The notes: a model not told the origin generated them from the letters alone. A DNA stretch of 64,000 bases from Bacillus alkalicellulosilyticus (GCF_002019795.1 NZ_KV917381.1:3256068-3320067), one strand, 5' to 3'. Counted from the stretch's first letter, positions 36,728-47,779 are shown. Translations and numbers: made by a program.

Positions 36728-37114
36728 ATGAAACATTCAATTTCATATATGCTTCTACTAACTTTCCTATTTATACAAACTGGATGTTGGTCTAGTGAAG
36801 CCGCGATCACAAATCCTTATGAATTAGAAGACGAGGAGTATATAACCTTGCTCTTCTCTAATGATAGTTCACTCAATTATGAATCTAGCTTTTATGATGC
36901 CCTTCTTGAACTTAGAAAACAATATCCAGAACATGAAATCCCTTTTGATATTATTAATTCTGAGAATCGAGACATCATACGCTATTATAATATTACAGAG
37001 TACCCTACATTAATTATTCTTGAAGGAAGCTCGATTGTACTCCGGATAGAAGGGAAAAGAGATAAGGAAGTCATAAAAACGAAACTATATGAGATTATCA
37101 TTCCTGAGGCCTAA
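36728..37114 (+). CDS. Small lipoprotein with thioredoxin-like fold lacking CxxC
   Basis: A 128-residue lipoprotein (lipobox IQTGC). The mature part has a thioredoxin-like pattern: strand YITLLFSND, a helix, strand DIINSENRDIIRYYN, and the cis-Pro element ITEYPTLIILEG. The redox CxxC motif is absent, so it is unlikely to exchange thiols. It lies between pdhD and the speA side, where B. subtilis has the small lipoprotein gene slp; orthology is uncertain. AAAGGAAGTGA precedes ATG 36728. Confidence 0.75.
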   Translation: MKHSISYMLLLTFLFIQTGCWSSEAAITNPYELEDEEYITLLFSNDSSLNYESSFYDALLELRKQYPEHEIPFDIINSENRDIIRYYNITEYPTLIILEGSSIVLRIEGKRDKEVIKTKLYEIIIPEA

Positions 37115-37178
37115 AAGCCGAAACATTTGACTTTGTGCTCAGTAATTTGAACAATAACCTTTATACTTATAAAAAGAA

Positions 37179-37208
37179 GCAGCTATGATTAACTCATAGC
37201 TGCCTTTT
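37179..37208. terminator. Terminator of the pdh operon
   Basis: GCAGCTATGA-ttaac-TCATAGCTGC, perfect 10-bp stem between the convergent lipoprotein and pdhD genes, with AAAAAG/CTTTTG flanks giving short T runs on both strands. Confidence 0.82.
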
Positions 37209-37224
37209 GTTTATCCTATGTTTA

Positions 37225-38634
37225 TTATTTTACAATATGAATTGGAGTTCCAAGGGCTACCTCAGCAGCCTCCATTGTAATTTCACCTAACGTTGGGTGA
37301 GCATGAATCGTAAGTGCAATATCTTCAGCTGTCATTCCAGCTTCAATTGCTAGTCCAAGCTCAGCAATGACATCAGACGCATTTGGTCCTGCTACTTGAG
37401 CACCAATTACTAGTCCATCTTCTTTACGAGTAACTAGTTTCAAGAATCCATCTGTATCATTTAACGATAAAGCACGACCGTTTGCTGCAAACGGAAACTT
37501 CGAAGCAAGAACTTCATATCCTTGTTCTTGAGCTTCTTTTTCTGTATAGCCGACACTTGCTAATTCTGGGTCAGAGAAAACAACTGCCGGAATCGCTAAA
37601 TAATCAATTTCTGCAGTGTGTCCACCAATTGCTTCTGCTGCAATTTTACCTTCATAAGAAGCTTTATGTGCCAACGGTGGTCCAGAAATAATATCGCCAA
37701 TAGCGTAAATGTTTGGTTGAGATGAACGACATTGTTTATCAACTTTTACTAATCCACGTTCGTCAAGTTCAACACCCGCTTGCTCTAAACCAAGCTCATC
37801 TGTGTTCGGACGACGTCCAACGGTAACCAAACAATAGTCAGCTTCTATGACTTCCTGCTTACCATTTACTTCAAAAGTAACCTTTACACCGTTTTCTGTC
37901 TTTTCAACACCTTTAGCCATAGCTTCATTGTGTATAGTTACCCCACTTTTCTTCAAACGGCGAGCTACGATTGAGCTCATTTGTTTTTCAAAACCAGCAA
38001 GGATTTGTTTTGTTCCCTCTAAGACTATGATTTCAGTTCCTAAGTTCGCATATGCACCAGAAAGTTCGATTCCAATGTAACCTCCACCAATGACAACCAT
38101 TTTCTTCGGAATTTCTTTAAGCGCAAGAGCACCAGTAGAATTAATGACACGGTCATTGTATTTAAAGCTTGGAAGTTCAATTGGTGTAGAACCTGTTGCA
38201 ATAATACAATTTTTGAACTTGTACGTTTGAGAATGCTTTTCGTCCATCACTTTCACAGTAGTGTTGTCAACAAAGTACGCTTCACCTTTGACAACATTTA
38301 CTTTATTTCCTTTTAATAGACCAGCTACTCCACCTGTTAATTTTTTTACAACTGAAGCTTTCCACTCTTGTACTTTACTAAAATCGATATTTACCTTTTC
38401 AACCGATATTCCCATGTCTTCAGAATGCTTCGCATGATGGACACGATGACCAGCTGAAATCAACGCTTTTGAAGGGATACAACCAACATTTAAACAAACG
38501 CCGCCTAGTTCTCCTCTTTCAACTACTGTTACACTTTGACCAAGTTGGGCAGCACGTATGGCTGCCACATATCCACCTGGACCTGAACCAATGACAAGCG
38601 TATCTACCTCTTCTGGAAAATCTCCTACTACCAT
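37225..38634 (-). CDS. pdhD: Dihydrolipoamide dehydrogenase (E3)
   Basis: A 469-residue FAD-dependent disulfide oxidoreductase. The FAD site is [19 protein letters not shown], the redox pair is C47/C52 (GGVCLNVGC), the NAD site is [13 protein letters not shown], and the C-terminal catalytic HAHPTLGE is present. It reoxidises the lipoyl groups of E2 with NAD+. It begins 4 nt after the pdhC stop and uses a ribosome site formed by the last codons of pdhC (GGAGGG), so the two are coupled. Confidence 0.96.
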   Translation of the reverse strand: MVVGDFPEEVDTLVIGSGPGGYVAAIRAAQLGQSVTVVERGELGGVCLNVGCIPSKALISAGHRVHHAKHSEDMGISVEKVNIDFSKVQEWKASVVKKLTGGVAGLLKGNKVNVVKGEAYFVDNTTVKVMDEKHSQTYKFKNCIIATGSTPIELPSFKYNDRVINSTGALALKEIPKKMVVIGGGYIGIELSGAYANLGTEIIVLEGTKQILAGFEKQMSSIVARRLKKSGVTIHNEAMAKGVEKTENGVKVTFEVNGKQEVIEADYCLVTVGRRPNTDELGLEQAGVELDERGLVKVDKQCRSSQPNIYAIGDIISGPPLAHKASYEGKIAAEAIGGHTAEIDYLAIPAVVFSDPELASVGYTEKEAQEQGYEVLASKFPFAANGRALSLNDTDGFLKLVTRKEDGLVIGAQVAGPNASDVIAELGLAIEAGMTAEDIALTIHAHPTLGEITMEAAEVALGTPIHIVK

Positions 38635-38638
38635 GGCT

Positions 38639-39934
38639 TTATCCCTCCATTATTAGTAATTGTGGGTCGTTTAATAATCGTTTGATATGGTTTAATGCAT
38701 TTTGAGCTGTTACACCATCAATTAATCTGTGGTCATAGCTAATCGATAGAGCAAGAACAGGAGCCGCTACAATCTCACCATTTTTTACGATTGGCTTTTC
38801 GTCAATTCTTCCAATTCCTAAGATCGCCACTTCAGGGTGATTGATAATTGGTGTAAACCATTGTCCACGTGCCGAACCAAGGTTAGAAATTGTACAACTT
38901 CCGCCTTTCATTTCGTTAGGACTTAGTTTACCGTCTCTAGCTTTAACTGCTAACTCACCAATTTCATTTGCAATCATATAAACTGATTTTCGGTCTGCAT
39001 CTTTAATCACAGGAACTACTAACCCTTGTTCTGTATCAGCTGCAATTCCGATATTGAAATACTTTTTATAAACAATCTCTTCATTTGCATCATCAATAGA
39101 AGCGTTTAACGTTGGGTATTCGCGAAGGGCACTCGTTAATGCTTTTACGATGTAAGGCAAGTATGTTAGTTTAATTCCTTTTTGAGCGGCCACTTCCTTA
39201 TATTGTTTGCGATGAGCAACAAGAGCTGTTACATCAACCTCATCCATATGTGTTACATGTGGAGCTGTTTGTTTAGAATTCACCATTGCATTAGCTATTG
39301 CTTTACGAATTCCTTTTAATGGTACTCTTTCTTCAAGGTCTCCTTGAGGGATTGCTACTGGTGCAGCTTTTTTAGATCCTCCAGAAGGTTGTTGTTGAGC
39401 AGATTCCGTTTCTTGTTGTGTAGCTTCTGCTTCTGGTTGTCCACCACTTAAGTAAGCATCCACATCTGCTTTGGTTACACGTCCGTTTTTCGCTGTACCT
39501 TTCACCTTACCAATGTTGATACCTTTGTCACGAGCATACTTACGAACTGATGGCATTGCAATAACTCGTGCCCCATCCACTTCATCTTCTGCTGTAGTAG
39601 GTTGAGTAGCATTTGCTGGAGCTGTTTCTTGCTTTTGCTCTTCTACTTTTGGCGTATCATCATGGTCTCCATGTGCAGAAGGAGGTGGAACCGCATCACC
39701 TGCATCAATCGTTAGTAATACATCACCAACGATAGAAACTGTCCCTTCTTCTACTTTGATTTCTAACACTTTTCCATCTACTGGAGATGGGATTTCTACG
39801 ACTGCTTTATCATTTTGAACTTCAAGTAGGATATCATCTTCTTTAATTTCATCACCAGGTTTTACAAACCATTTGACAATCTCACCTTCGTGAATACCTT
39901 CGCCGATATCCGGAAGTTTAAATTCATATGCCAC
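38639..39934 (-). CDS. pdhC: Dihydrolipoamide acetyltransferase (E2)
   Basis: A 431-residue E2 with one lipoyl domain (1-80, lipoyl Lys43 in QNDKAVVEI), an acidic Ala/Pro/Gln-rich linker, a peripheral-subunit-binding domain (about 124-165, [12 protein letters not shown]), a second linker, and the catalytic acetyltransferase core ending in SYDHRLIDG (His402). It forms the structural core of the pyruvate dehydrogenase complex. GTG at 39934 has GGGAGG 8 nt upstream. Confidence 0.95.
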   Translation of the reverse strand: MAYEFKLPDIGEGIHEGEIVKWFVKPGDEIKEDDILLEVQNDKAVVEIPSPVDGKVLEIKVEEGTVSIVGDVLLTIDAGDAVPPPSAHGDHDDTPKVEEQKQETAPANATQPTTAEDEVDGARVIAMPSVRKYARDKGINIGKVKGTAKNGRVTKADVDAYLSGGQPEAEATQQETESAQQQPSGGSKKAAPVAIPQGDLEERVPLKGIRKAIANAMVNSKQTAPHVTHMDEVDVTALVAHRKQYKEVAAQKGIKLTYLPYIVKALTSALREYPTLNASIDDANEEIVYKKYFNIGIAADTEQGLVVPVIKDADRKSVYMIANEIGELAVKARDGKLSPNEMKGGSCTISNLGSARGQWFTPIINHPEVAILGIGRIDEKPIVKNGEIVAAPVLALSISYDHRLIDGVTAQNALNHIKRLLNDPQLLIMEG

Positions 39935-39988
39935 GTTATATGCCTCCCTTTATTTTAAAAATTAACGTTTAGAGCTAACCTTTGTTCC

Positions 39989-40966
39989 TTAGAAATTCAC
40001 AATGAATTTTGCTTTTTCAACAATGTCTTTAAAGTCAGGAAGCCATACATCTTCCGCAGATGCAAATGGGAACACTGTATCAGGAGCGGCTACGCGTAAA
40101 ACAGGAGCATCTAAATGTAGAATTCCTCTTTCCACAATTTCAGCTACGATATTTGCACCAATACCAGCTTGTTTTTGGGCCTCTTGTACAACAAGGGCAC
40201 GGTTTGTTTTTTCAATTGAACTCATAACCGTATCGATATCAAAAGGACTAATCGTACGTAAATCAATAACTTCAGCGTCTATTCCTTCTTTTTCAAGCTC
40301 TTCGGCTGCTTTTAATGAAGAGTGCACCATTGCACCATATGTAACAATTGTGATATCTTTCCCTTCACGTTTTACATCTGCTACACCTAATGGAATTGTA
40401 TACTCCTCTTCAGGAACTTCTCCTCTAAACGAACGATACAGTTTCATATGTTCTAAGAAAACAACCGGATCATTGTCTCTAATCGCAGAGATTAAAAGAC
40501 CTTTAGCATCATAAGGAGTTGCTGGGATAACCACTTTTAATCCAGGTGTTTGAGCAACTAATCCTTCTAGATTATCTGCATGAAGCTCAGGTGTTTTTAC
40601 GCCTCCACCGAAAGGAGCACGAATGGTAACAGGTGATGAATACTGCCCACCTGAACGGTAACGCATACGTGCCATTTGAGCTGCTACTGAGTCAAAAACT
40701 TCGAATAAGAAACCGAAGAACTGGATTTCCATAACCGGACGGAATCCTGTTAAACCTAACCCAATTGCTAGACCACCAATCCCTGATTCAGCTAATGGTG
40801 TATCAAATACTCTATCTTCACCAAATTCTTTTTGTAATCCTTCAGTCGCACGGAATACACCACCGTTTTGACCTACATCTTCACCGAATACTAGAACATT
40901 TTCATTTACTTTAAGCTCATTCCGCATCGCGTCGGTAATCGCTTGAATCATTGTCATTTGCGCCAT
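39989..40966 (-). CDS. pdhB: Pyruvate dehydrogenase E1 beta subunit
   Basis: A 325-residue transketolase-like beta subunit. [18 protein letters not shown] near the N-terminus and [15 protein letters not shown] are typical; the C-terminal half is the transketolase C domain ([11 protein letters not shown]). With the alpha subunit it forms the thiamine-diphosphate heterotetramer that decarboxylates pyruvate. The ATG lies 2 nt beyond the pdhA stop, whose last codons supply AAGGAG. A gap of 54 nt separates it from pdhC. Confidence 0.95.
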   Translation of the reverse strand: MAQMTMIQAITDAMRNELKVNENVLVFGEDVGQNGGVFRATEGLQKEFGEDRVFDTPLAESGIGGLAIGLGLTGFRPVMEIQFFGFLFEVFDSVAAQMARMRYRSGGQYSSPVTIRAPFGGGVKTPELHADNLEGLVAQTPGLKVVIPATPYDAKGLLISAIRDNDPVVFLEHMKLYRSFRGEVPEEEYTIPLGVADVKREGKDITIVTYGAMVHSSLKAAEELEKEGIDAEVIDLRTISPFDIDTVMSSIEKTNRALVVQEAQKQAGIGANIVAEIVERGILHLDAPVLRVAAPDTVFPFASAEDVWLPDFKDIVEKAKFIVNF

Positions 40967-40968
40967 GG

Positions 40969-42090
<1,122 letters not shown>

Positions 42091-42300
42091 TTATTATTGC
42101 TGTTCACATTTACAATCAATAGTAGGATACCCATCTTTGATTCTATCCATTACACCACAACGTTTTTGTCTTTATTTATTTGTTATTGACAATCATTCAT
42201 TATGATAAAAACATATGATCGACTGTGAACTTATCTTTATCGAAAAACTGTATCAGTAATTTCAAGAACGGAGTGATACAATCTCTCTTCCGTAGTTTAG

Positions 42301-42328
42301 TCTATACCAATAGTGTAAAACCCGTCAA
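42301..42328 (-). promoter_or_regulatory. Probable SigA promoter of the pdh operon
   Basis: On the minus strand TTGACG (42328-42323), 16-bp spacer, TATAGA (42306-42301). It predicts a leader of about 240 nt before pdhA. The rest of this 409-bp gene-free region is AT-rich; an imperfect palindrome around 42187-42208 (TCATAATGAATGATTGTCA) vaguely resembles a Fur box. Confidence 0.6.
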
Positions 42329-42412
42329 TCATTTTATCTTATTAAAAAGATATTTATACTGTGTTATATAATAAATACAATCACTATTAGTACAGTTTTT
42401 ATTATTCTCAAC

Positions 42413-42454
42413 AAAAAAAGATGTTCCATAAGGCTCTTACCCCTTTGGAACACC
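42413..42454 (-). terminator. Terminator of ykyA
   Basis: GGTGTTCCA / TGGAACATC with inner AGG/CCT pairing, followed on the minus strand by TTTTTTT. Confidence 0.85.
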
Positions 42455-42460
42455 TTTTAC

Positions 42461-43114
42461 TCATTCAAATTCTACATTAATTTCAGCAGCGTCATAAAAA
42501 TCACGTTTAAGTTGATTATATTCTACTGTTTGTTCATTGAAAATATCTTTTAATTCAATTACAGTTTCATAGGATAAATTAATTTGGTCAATTTGATTTT
42601 GTAATTCATCAATGGTAGCATCTTCACTTTGAAGCATTTCATACAATACTTTATCTAAGTCTAGGGCTTTGTTATACTCTTCAAACAATGATTGGTAAGA
42701 TTGATACCTTTCCTCCATCGCTGTTTTCATTTCAAGCGCTAGCCCTTTTATATCTTCATTTAGGTTTTCAATTTCTGCTTCAATTTTTATAAATTCTTCA
42801 AATCCTGCATCTATGCTTTGTTTTTCTGCATTCATTAATTCTCTTCTCTCTTCAACAATAGCAATTGCTTGTTCAGATAAAGCATAAATATCATCAAACT
42901 CTTCCATCCCTAACATGATAATTTGTTCATATATTTCATGTTCCTTTTTTTCTGCTTCTACTAAGGGTTGTTGCTGATTTTCATATTCTTTTTCTAAAGC
43001 AACCGCTTCCTCCATATGTTGAAACATCGTTTCCGCAGGATTTGTACCGCATGCTGTTATAAACAATATACAAAAACCAAAAACTACATATAAAACACCT
43101 TTATTTTTAGCCAC
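42461..43114 (-). CDS. ykyA: YkyA-like cell-wall-binding lipoprotein
   Basis: A 217-residue lipoprotein (lipobox ITAC, Cys near residue 22) whose mature part is a long acidic alpha-helical coiled coil. The segment MFQHMEEAVALEKEYENQQ is typical of the YkyA family. In B. subtilis ykyA lies between def and pdhA, as here. The family is described as putative wall-binding; the mechanism is unknown. GTG at 43114 is preceded by AGGGGGTC. Confidence 0.85.
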   Translation of the reverse strand: MAKNKGVLYVVFGFCILFITACGTNPAETMFQHMEEAVALEKEYENQQQPLVEAEKKEHEIYEQIIMLGMEEFDDIYALSEQAIAIVEERRELMNAEKQSIDAGFEEFIKIEAEIENLNEDIKGLALEMKTAMEERYQSYQSLFEEYNKALDLDKVLYEMLQSEDATIDELQNQIDQINLSYETVIELKDIFNEQTVEYNQLKRDFYDAAEINVEFE

Positions 43115-43333
43115 TTGAAGACCCCCTAATTACTTATTTCCGACATGAATATAATAAAAACAGTAAACGATTTTACTTTTGAAAACAATATTTATTTTAA
43201 ATTAGACTTGTCAATATCTATTATATTATGGCACTCGCAAAATAGTACAAGCAATTCCATATTATTTTTACTTCTTTCCTGTTTTTTGATATAGGTAGTC
43301 GCCTATTTTAATAAAACATGGGTAAATATCTAA

Positions 43334-43360
43334 ACAAAGACGGAAGGATCGCATATGTTA
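43334..43360 (+). promoter_or_regulatory. SigK-type promoter of the YjcZ-family gene
   Basis: AC (43334-43335), 16-bp spacer, CATATGTTA (43352-43360), an exact match to the SigK -10 form CATAnnnTA. It lies about 50 nt before the ATG at 43412. Its presence argues against the longer reading frame starting at 43355. Confidence 0.55.
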
Positions 43361-43411
43361 GTATTGTATCGCGTAATAAAGCGATTTAAATTTAAAGGAG
43401 GTCATGTCATA

Positions 43412-43591
43412 ATGTACGGATACGGACACGGATGCTACGACCCTTGTGGATATGGATATGGTGCACCAGTAGCTGCAGCTCCAGTTGCAGGCGCAGGTGC
43501 TGGAAGAGGCTTTGCTTTAATCGTTGTCCTCTTCATCTTATTAATTATTGTAGGAGCAGCAGGTTTTGCTGGATGGGGAACACGCGCATAA
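43412..43591 (+). CDS. YjcZ-family sporulation protein
   Basis: A 59-residue protein with an N-terminal Gly/Tyr-rich segment ([17 protein letters not shown]), an Ala/Pro linker and a C-terminal hydrophobic helix [19 protein letters not shown], the defining motif of the YjcZ family. Family members are small spore-associated or membrane proteins of sporulating Bacillus with no known mechanism. AAAGGAGG lies at correct spacing, and the SigK-like promoter supports late mother-cell expression. Confidence 0.85.
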   Translation: MYGYGHGCYDPCGYGYGAPVAAAPVAGAGAGRGFALIVVLFILLIIVGAAGFAGWGTRA

Positions 43592-43611
43592 CATTTCATA
43601 ATAATATCGTA

Positions 43612-43648
43612 GCGTCCCAACAAGCCTTGCTTGTTGGGAGCTTTTTTT
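43612..43648 (+). terminator. Terminator of the YjcZ-family gene
   Basis: TCCCAACAAG-ccttg-CTTGTTGGGA stem followed by GCTTTTTTT. Confidence 0.9.
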
Positions 43649-43733
43649 ATTTATCCTATTTTTGTTATACTTACGGTATACTAATTATCATACATTTATT
43701 TTAAGTGGTACCTAGCTAAAAGGAGTGAATTTT

Positions 43734-44270
43734 ATGCTAACAATGAAAGATATCATTCGTGAAGGGCATTCCGTATTACGTAAAGTCGCCGATCATGTTG
43801 AAATCCCTGTTTCACCTGATGATATGAAAATCGCAAAGCAAATGATTGAATTTGTAATAAACAGCCAAGACCCTGATATTGCGGAGAAGTATGACCTACG
43901 TCCAGGAATTGGACTTGCTGCTCCTCAAATTGCTATTAGCAAACGAATCATCGCTGTTCATCTTCCAGACGAAGGTGATGGCGAGCTAAGTTGTGTCGTA
44001 TTCAATCCAAAAATCGTGAGTCATTCGGTTGAAATGACACACCTAGAAAATGGAGAAGGTTGTTTATCTGTAGATAGAGAAGTAGCCGGGCCGGTACCTC
44101 GTTACGCTAGAATTACAGTTAAAGGGTATGATATGGATAACCAAGAAGTTACATATCGTTTAAAAGGCTTACCTGCGATTGTTTTCCAACATGAAATTGA
44201 TCATCTAAACGGCATCATGTTCTACGACCGCATCGAAGGCCTAGAAGATAAAATGAAAAAAGAAGTATAA
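43734..44270 (+). CDS. def: Peptide deformylase
   Basis: A 178-residue metalloenzyme with all three motifs: GIGLAAPQ (about 58-65), EGCLS (metal ligand Cys110) and HEIDH (153-157). It removes the formyl group from N-terminal methionine of nascent proteins. ATG at 43734 has AAAGGAGTG 7 nt upstream; an in-frame GTG at 43725 lies inside that site. The length and the ykyA/pdh neighbourhood match B. subtilis defB (ykrB). Confidence 0.95.
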   Translation: MLTMKDIIREGHSVLRKVADHVEIPVSPDDMKIAKQMIEFVINSQDPDIAEKYDLRPGIGLAAPQIAISKRIIAVHLPDEGDGELSCVVFNPKIVSHSVEMTHLENGEGCLSVDREVAGPVPRYARITVKGYDMDNQEVTYRLKGLPAIVFQHEIDHLNGIMFYDRIEGLEDKMKKEV

Positions 44271-44293
44271 GAAAAACGACAAAGTTGTTTTTC
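44271..44293 (+). terminator. Terminator of def
   Basis: GAAAAAC-GAC-aaa-GTT-GTTTTTC, immediately after the stop codon. It leads directly into a dispersed repeat. Confidence 0.7.
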
Positions 44294-44300
44294 TTAATTG

Positions 44301-44389
44301 CGATGAGTGAAGCCACTGCCCTCTTTTAAAAAGTGCTTTACTAAGTGTACTTCTTATTAAAGCACGCGCAGTGAGCGTAGCCATCGCCC
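44301..44389. repeat. Dispersed intergenic repeat, copy B
   Basis: GATGAGTGAAGCCACTGCCC, stem GTGCTTTA (44333-44340) / TAAAGCAC (44358-44365) with further A-T pairs, then GCGCAGTGAGCGTAGCCATCGCCC. It is closely related to the copies at 7001 and 55119. The rest of the 360-bp gap up to 44569 holds no gene. Confidence 0.85.
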
Positions 44390-44569
44390 TTCCTGAATTA
44401 GCTTCCAAAACAACTAAGTTCAAAGCCGCTACCATCTTTTAAAGTTCAACCAAAAGTGGCGTTCTTTTGGTTGACAAGTAGCGTGCGAAGCTAGAGCTCT
44501 TCTTCGGAGTATCAATCAATCAGAAATTATTTTTAAAAACCACATAGTGAATGACACGAAAATAATTAA

Positions 44570-44607
44570 GGCCGGGACAAAAGGTTTGTATACCTTTTGT
44601 TCCGGCC
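44570..44607 (-). terminator. Terminator of the Cof-type hydrolase gene
   Basis: GGCCGGGACAAAAGGT (44570-44585) pairs with ACCTTTTGTTCCGGCC (44592-44607), 16 bp with one G-T wobble, about 25 nt past the ykrA stop. It resembles the hairpins at 7240 and 47776 (shared ACAAAAGG). Confidence 0.82.
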
Positions 44608-44630
44608 TCTTTGAAAAACACTAAAGTTCT

Positions 44631-45410
44631 TTATTTTCCTTTTAGTAATCCCACATGCTTAAGTCCATGTAAAATTCCATCTTCTGTGACTGTTTTCGTG
44701 ACATAATTTGCTACAGCTTTTACTTCATCACGGCCATTCCCCATAGCAACACCAGTACCAACATACTGAAGCATCTGTAAATCATTTAATTCATCTCCAA
44801 AAGCATAGGAGTTCTCAACAGGGATACCCACTTTCTCTAGTAACACTTCAATTCCTTTTGCTTTCGAACCTCCACCTGGAATCACGTCAACTGAATAAGG
44901 ATGCCAACGGATAAAATCAAAGTGAGGGTGACCTACTTTATAAATATCCTCATTAGACCCATCGCAAAATAAAAGGGCTTGGTACACTTCAGATGTTTCA
45001 GAGAATTTAGGATTGTACTCTGGTTTTTTTATTTTTAAAGAACCGATACTTTCTACGATAAAAGGATGGTTCTCTTCATTCGCGTAATGATCATCACTAT
45101 GAACATAAACAATAGGATGATTAAGCTGTTTTGCTTCTTTTTCTAGTTTTGTAAGTAATTCAGCTTCTAATGGTTTTGTGAATACTACTTCATCTTGATA
45201 AACCACAAAGGAACCATTTAATGAAACATATGTATCAATTCCTAATTTTTCTCGTAAATCAGCAAACATAAAAGGAGCTCGCCCTGTTGCTATAGCTACG
45301 TCTATACCCTCTTCTTTTAAAGCGCTAATTGCGCTGACCGTCGAATCAGGAATTCTTTTTTCTTCATCATACAATGTACCATCAATGTCAAAAAAAACTA
45401 TTTTTTTCAA
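44631..45410 (-). CDS. ykrA: Cof-type HAD hydrolase (YkrA)
   Basis: A 259-residue HAD phosphatase of the Cof subfamily (C2B cap). Catalytic motif I is FFDIDGTLYD, motif II IATGRA, motif III Lys in GGGSKAKGIE, and motif IV FGDELNDLQML. Substrates of the family are sugar phosphates, FMN or PLP; the exact one is unknown. TTG at 45410 has GTGGAG 6 nt upstream. Synteny with def and rpoY-rnjA matches ykrA in B. subtilis. Confidence 0.88.
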   Translation of the reverse strand: MKKIVFFDIDGTLYDEEKRIPDSTVSAISALKEEGIDVAIATGRAPFMFADLREKLGIDTYVSLNGSFVVYQDEVVFTKPLEAELLTKLEKEAKQLNHPIVYVHSDDHYANEENHPFIVESIGSLKIKKPEYNPKFSETSEVYQALLFCDGSNEDIYKVGHPHFDFIRWHPYSVDVIPGGGSKAKGIEVLLEKVGIPVENSYAFGDELNDLQMLQYVGTGVAMGNGRDEVKAVANYVTKTVTEDGILHGLKHVGLLKGK

Positions 45411-45515
45411 GATGTACTCCACTCCTCTTCTCTTTATAACCTATTACTTCACCCATTATGAATGAAATACAAAAAAAAGAAAAGCTGCACAAGTATAAGA
45501 AGGGAGTATTTACCT

Positions 45516-45599
45516 TGCACAATTCATGCGATTTTTTCCAATACTATGAATAACAAACTCAGGGAAAAAATGAAGAAAGGAGACCGGTACAGATGTTAA
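45516..45599 (+). CDS. Candidate small protein, 27 residues, TTG start
   Basis: A short frame starting TTG at 45516 with GAAGGGAG 8 nt upstream. It encodes a basic peptide with a Cys near the N-terminus and one at the C-terminus, ending RYRC. Its stop overlaps the start of the next small frame (ATGTTAA). Not recognised; the evidence is only the ribosome site and overlap arrangement. Confidence 0.35.
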   Translation, partial: CTIHAIFSNTMNNKLREKMKKGDRYRC

Positions 45600-45673
45600 A
45601 AAAAATTAAGAAAAAGATACTAAAACATTGCCGTGACCTGCTTCCGAAAAAGCGAATGGTTGAAACTCCTTAG
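45593..45673 (+). CDS. Candidate small cationic protein, 26 residues
   Basis: ATG at 45593 with AAAGGAG 10 nt upstream. The peptide is strongly basic (MLKKIKKKILKHCRDLLPKK), with an amphipathic helical pattern in its first 18 residues. It lies between the divergent ykrA and the rpoY-rnjA pair and overlaps the preceding small frame by 7 bp. No known family recognised. Confidence 0.45.
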   Translation: MLKKIKKKILKHCRDLLPKKRMVETP

Positions 45674-45787
45674 AAAAGTGTATAGAATTCATGTAGTTGG
45701 TTAAAAAAATAAAAATATGAAATACATGAAAATTAATCCACTTTCATTTATAATTGAAGAAACTAAATCGCTTTAAGGAGAGGTCGT

Positions 45788-45997
45788 ATGATTTTTAAAG
45801 TTTATTTTCAAGACAATTTTACACAGGTACCTGTTAGAGAAAATACAAAATCAATATATATTGAAGGTGAAAGTGAACAGGATGTTCGCCTTAAGTTAAA
45901 AGACCATCAGTATAATATCGAATTCGTTACACCTGTTACAGGGGCATTTTTAGAGTACGAACAACAAAATGAAGATTTTTCTGTGGAGAAGATATAA
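45788..45997 (+). CDS. rpoY: RNA polymerase epsilon subunit
   Basis: A 69-residue protein of the YkzG/RpoY family (starting MIFKVYFQDN, with a central TKSIYIEGESEQDVR). It is the small accessory subunit of Gram-positive RNA polymerase, structurally like the phage T7 inhibitor Gp2. AAGGAGAGG precedes the ATG. It ends 3 nt before rnjA, so the pair is co-transcribed, as in other Bacilli. Confidence 0.93.
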   Translation: MIFKVYFQDNFTQVPVRENTKSIYIEGESEQDVRLKLKDHQYNIEFVTPVTGAFLEYEQQNEDFSVEKI

Positions 45998-46000
45998 CGT

Positions 46001-47668
46001 ATGAAACAAATTAAAAACAATCAAGTGACAGTTTTTGCATTAGGTGGTCTTGGTGAGATCGGAAAAAACACCTATGCAGTACAATTTCAAGATGAAATCA
46101 TTTTAATTGATGCTGGGATTAAATTTCCCGAAGATGAACTTCTTGGAATTGATTACGTCATTCCTGATTATACGTATCTAGTTAGAAATGAAGATAAAAT
46201 CAAAGGTTTATTTATTACTCATGGACATGAGGATCATATAGGTGGGATCCCTTATTTATTACGCCAAGTGAATGTACCTATCTACGGCGGGAAACTTGCA
46301 CTTGGATTACTTAAAGGAAAACTCGAGGAACATGGGTTACTAAGAAAAGCAAAACTTCATGAAATCACCGAAGATAAAATAATAAAGTTTGGGAAAACTT
46401 CTGTTTCTTTTTATCGAACAACACACAGCATCCCTGATGCTTATGGAGTAGTAGTTGATACGCCACCAGGGAAGATTGTTCACACTGGTGATTTTAAATT
46501 TGATTTTACTCCTGTTGGAGAGCCTGCCAATTTAACAAAAATGGCAAAAATCGGAGAAGAAGGTGTGCTTTGTCTTCTTTCAGATAGTACGAATAGTGAA
46601 GTTCCAGATTTCACTATGTCTGAACGAAAAGTGGGAGATAGTATCGAAAGTATTTTCCGCAAAGTTGATGGTCGAATTATATTTGCGACATTTGCTTCTA
46701 ACATTCACAGGTTGCAACAAGTCATTGAGTCTGCTGTTAAGCACGGTAGAAAAGTTGCAATATTTGGAAGAAGCATGGAGTCTGCTATTACAATTGGACA
46801 AGAACTTGGATATATCGATGCACCTAAAAATACATTTATTGATGCAAGCCAGATTAATAAGTTACCTGACAACCAAGTAACCATTCTTTGTACAGGTAGT
46901 CAAGGTGAACCAATGGCTGCTTTATCACGAATCGCCTTTGGCACACATCGTCAAATTCAAATTATTCCAGGAGACACTGTTGTTTTCTCATCTTCACCTA
47001 TTCCGGGTAATACGATTAGTGTAAGTAAAACGATCAACCAACTTTATCGTGCAGGTGCAAATGTCATTCACGGTTCTTTAAGCGATATTCATACTTCTGG
47101 TCATGGTGGACAAGAAGAGCAGAAACTTATGATCCGTTTAATGAAACCAAAATACTTTATGCCCATTCACGGTGAATATAGAATGCTAAAAATGCACACT
47201 AAGCTTGCTGAAGAGTGCGATGTGAAGAAAGAAAATTGTTTTATTATGGACAATGGAGAAGTATTGGCACTAAATGAGAATGAAGCGATGATTGCGGGTA
47301 AAATCCCTTCAGGTTCAGTTTATGTAGATGGAAATGGTATTGGAGACATCGGAAATATCGTCTTACGTGACCGACGAATTTTATCTGAGGAAGGGTTAGT
47401 TGTCGTTGTTGTTAGCTTAAACATGAAAGAGTTTAAAGTAACAGCAGGACCAGATATTATTTCCCGTGGTTTTGTTTATATGAGGGAATCTGGGGACCTA
47501 ATTCAAGATGCTCAACAAATGTTAGCTTCCCATCTCAATACGATTATGGAAAGAAAAACATCACAATGGTCAGAAATTAAAAATGAGATCTCAGACGCAC
47601 TTGGACCTTTCTTATTTGAAAAGACAAAAAGAAAACCGATGATACTTCCAATCATCATGGAAGTGTAA
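46001..47668 (+). CDS. rnjA: Ribonuclease J1
   Basis: A 555-residue metallo-beta-lactamase/beta-CASP ribonuclease. The zinc motif HGHEDHIGG (H74, H76, D78, H79) and the later metal ligands in HTGDFKFD and HGEYRML are intact; HVSGH-type beta-CASP motif appears as [10 protein letters not shown]. It has 5'-3' exonuclease and endonuclease activity on RNA and is the main mRNA/rRNA processing enzyme of Bacilli. The ATG follows rpoY by 3 nt, with GGAGAAG located in the rpoY end. Confidence 0.96.
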   Translation: MKQIKNNQVTVFALGGLGEIGKNTYAVQFQDEIILIDAGIKFPEDELLGIDYVIPDYTYLVRNEDKIKGLFITHGHEDHIGGIPYLLRQVNVPIYGGKLALGLLKGKLEEHGLLRKAKLHEITEDKIIKFGKTSVSFYRTTHSIPDAYGVVVDTPPGKIVHTGDFKFDFTPVGEPANLTKMAKIGEEGVLCLLSDSTNSEVPDFTMSERKVGDSIESIFRKVDGRIIFATFASNIHRLQQVIESAVKHGRKVAIFGRSMESAITIGQELGYIDAPKNTFIDASQINKLPDNQVTILCTGSQGEPMAALSRIAFGTHRQIQIIPGDTVVFSSSPIPGNTISVSKTINQLYRAGANVIHGSLSDIHTSGHGGQEEQKLMIRLMKPKYFMPIHGEYRMLKMHTKLAEECDVKKENCFIMDNGEVLALNENEAMIAGKIPSGSVYVDGNGIGDIGNIVLRDRRILSEEGLVVVVVSLNMKEFKVTAGPDIISRGFVYMRESGDLIQDAQQMLASHLNTIMERKTSQWSEIKNEISDALGPFLFEKTKRKPMILPIIMEV

Positions 47669-47689
47669 GTAAGTTTGATACAAAAGGAA

Positions 47690-47731
47690 GGCACTGAAAA
47701 AGTAGTACAAAACAACTTTTCAGTGCCTTTT
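47690..47731 (+). terminator. Terminator of rnjA
   Basis: GGCACTGAAAA / TTTTCAGTGCC, 11-bp stem with a 16-nt loop, followed by TTTTTA. Confidence 0.85.
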
Positions 47732-47740
47732 TATTTATAT

Positions 47741-47779
47741 GGCAAGGGCTTCACTCGTGGCAGGTTACGCACAGTGCCC
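47741..47779 (-). repeat. Partial dispersed repeat, inverted orientation
   Basis: Read on the minus strand: GGGCACTGTGCGTAACC, then CACGAGTGAAGCCCTTGCC. The motif GAGTGAAGCC matches copies A-D, but the covarying stem is missing. Confidence 0.5.

Noticed and set aside
42187..42208. Fur box upstream of pdhA
   Set aside because: Only an imperfect match and no known iron control of pdh operons; mentioned in the promoter entry but not called.
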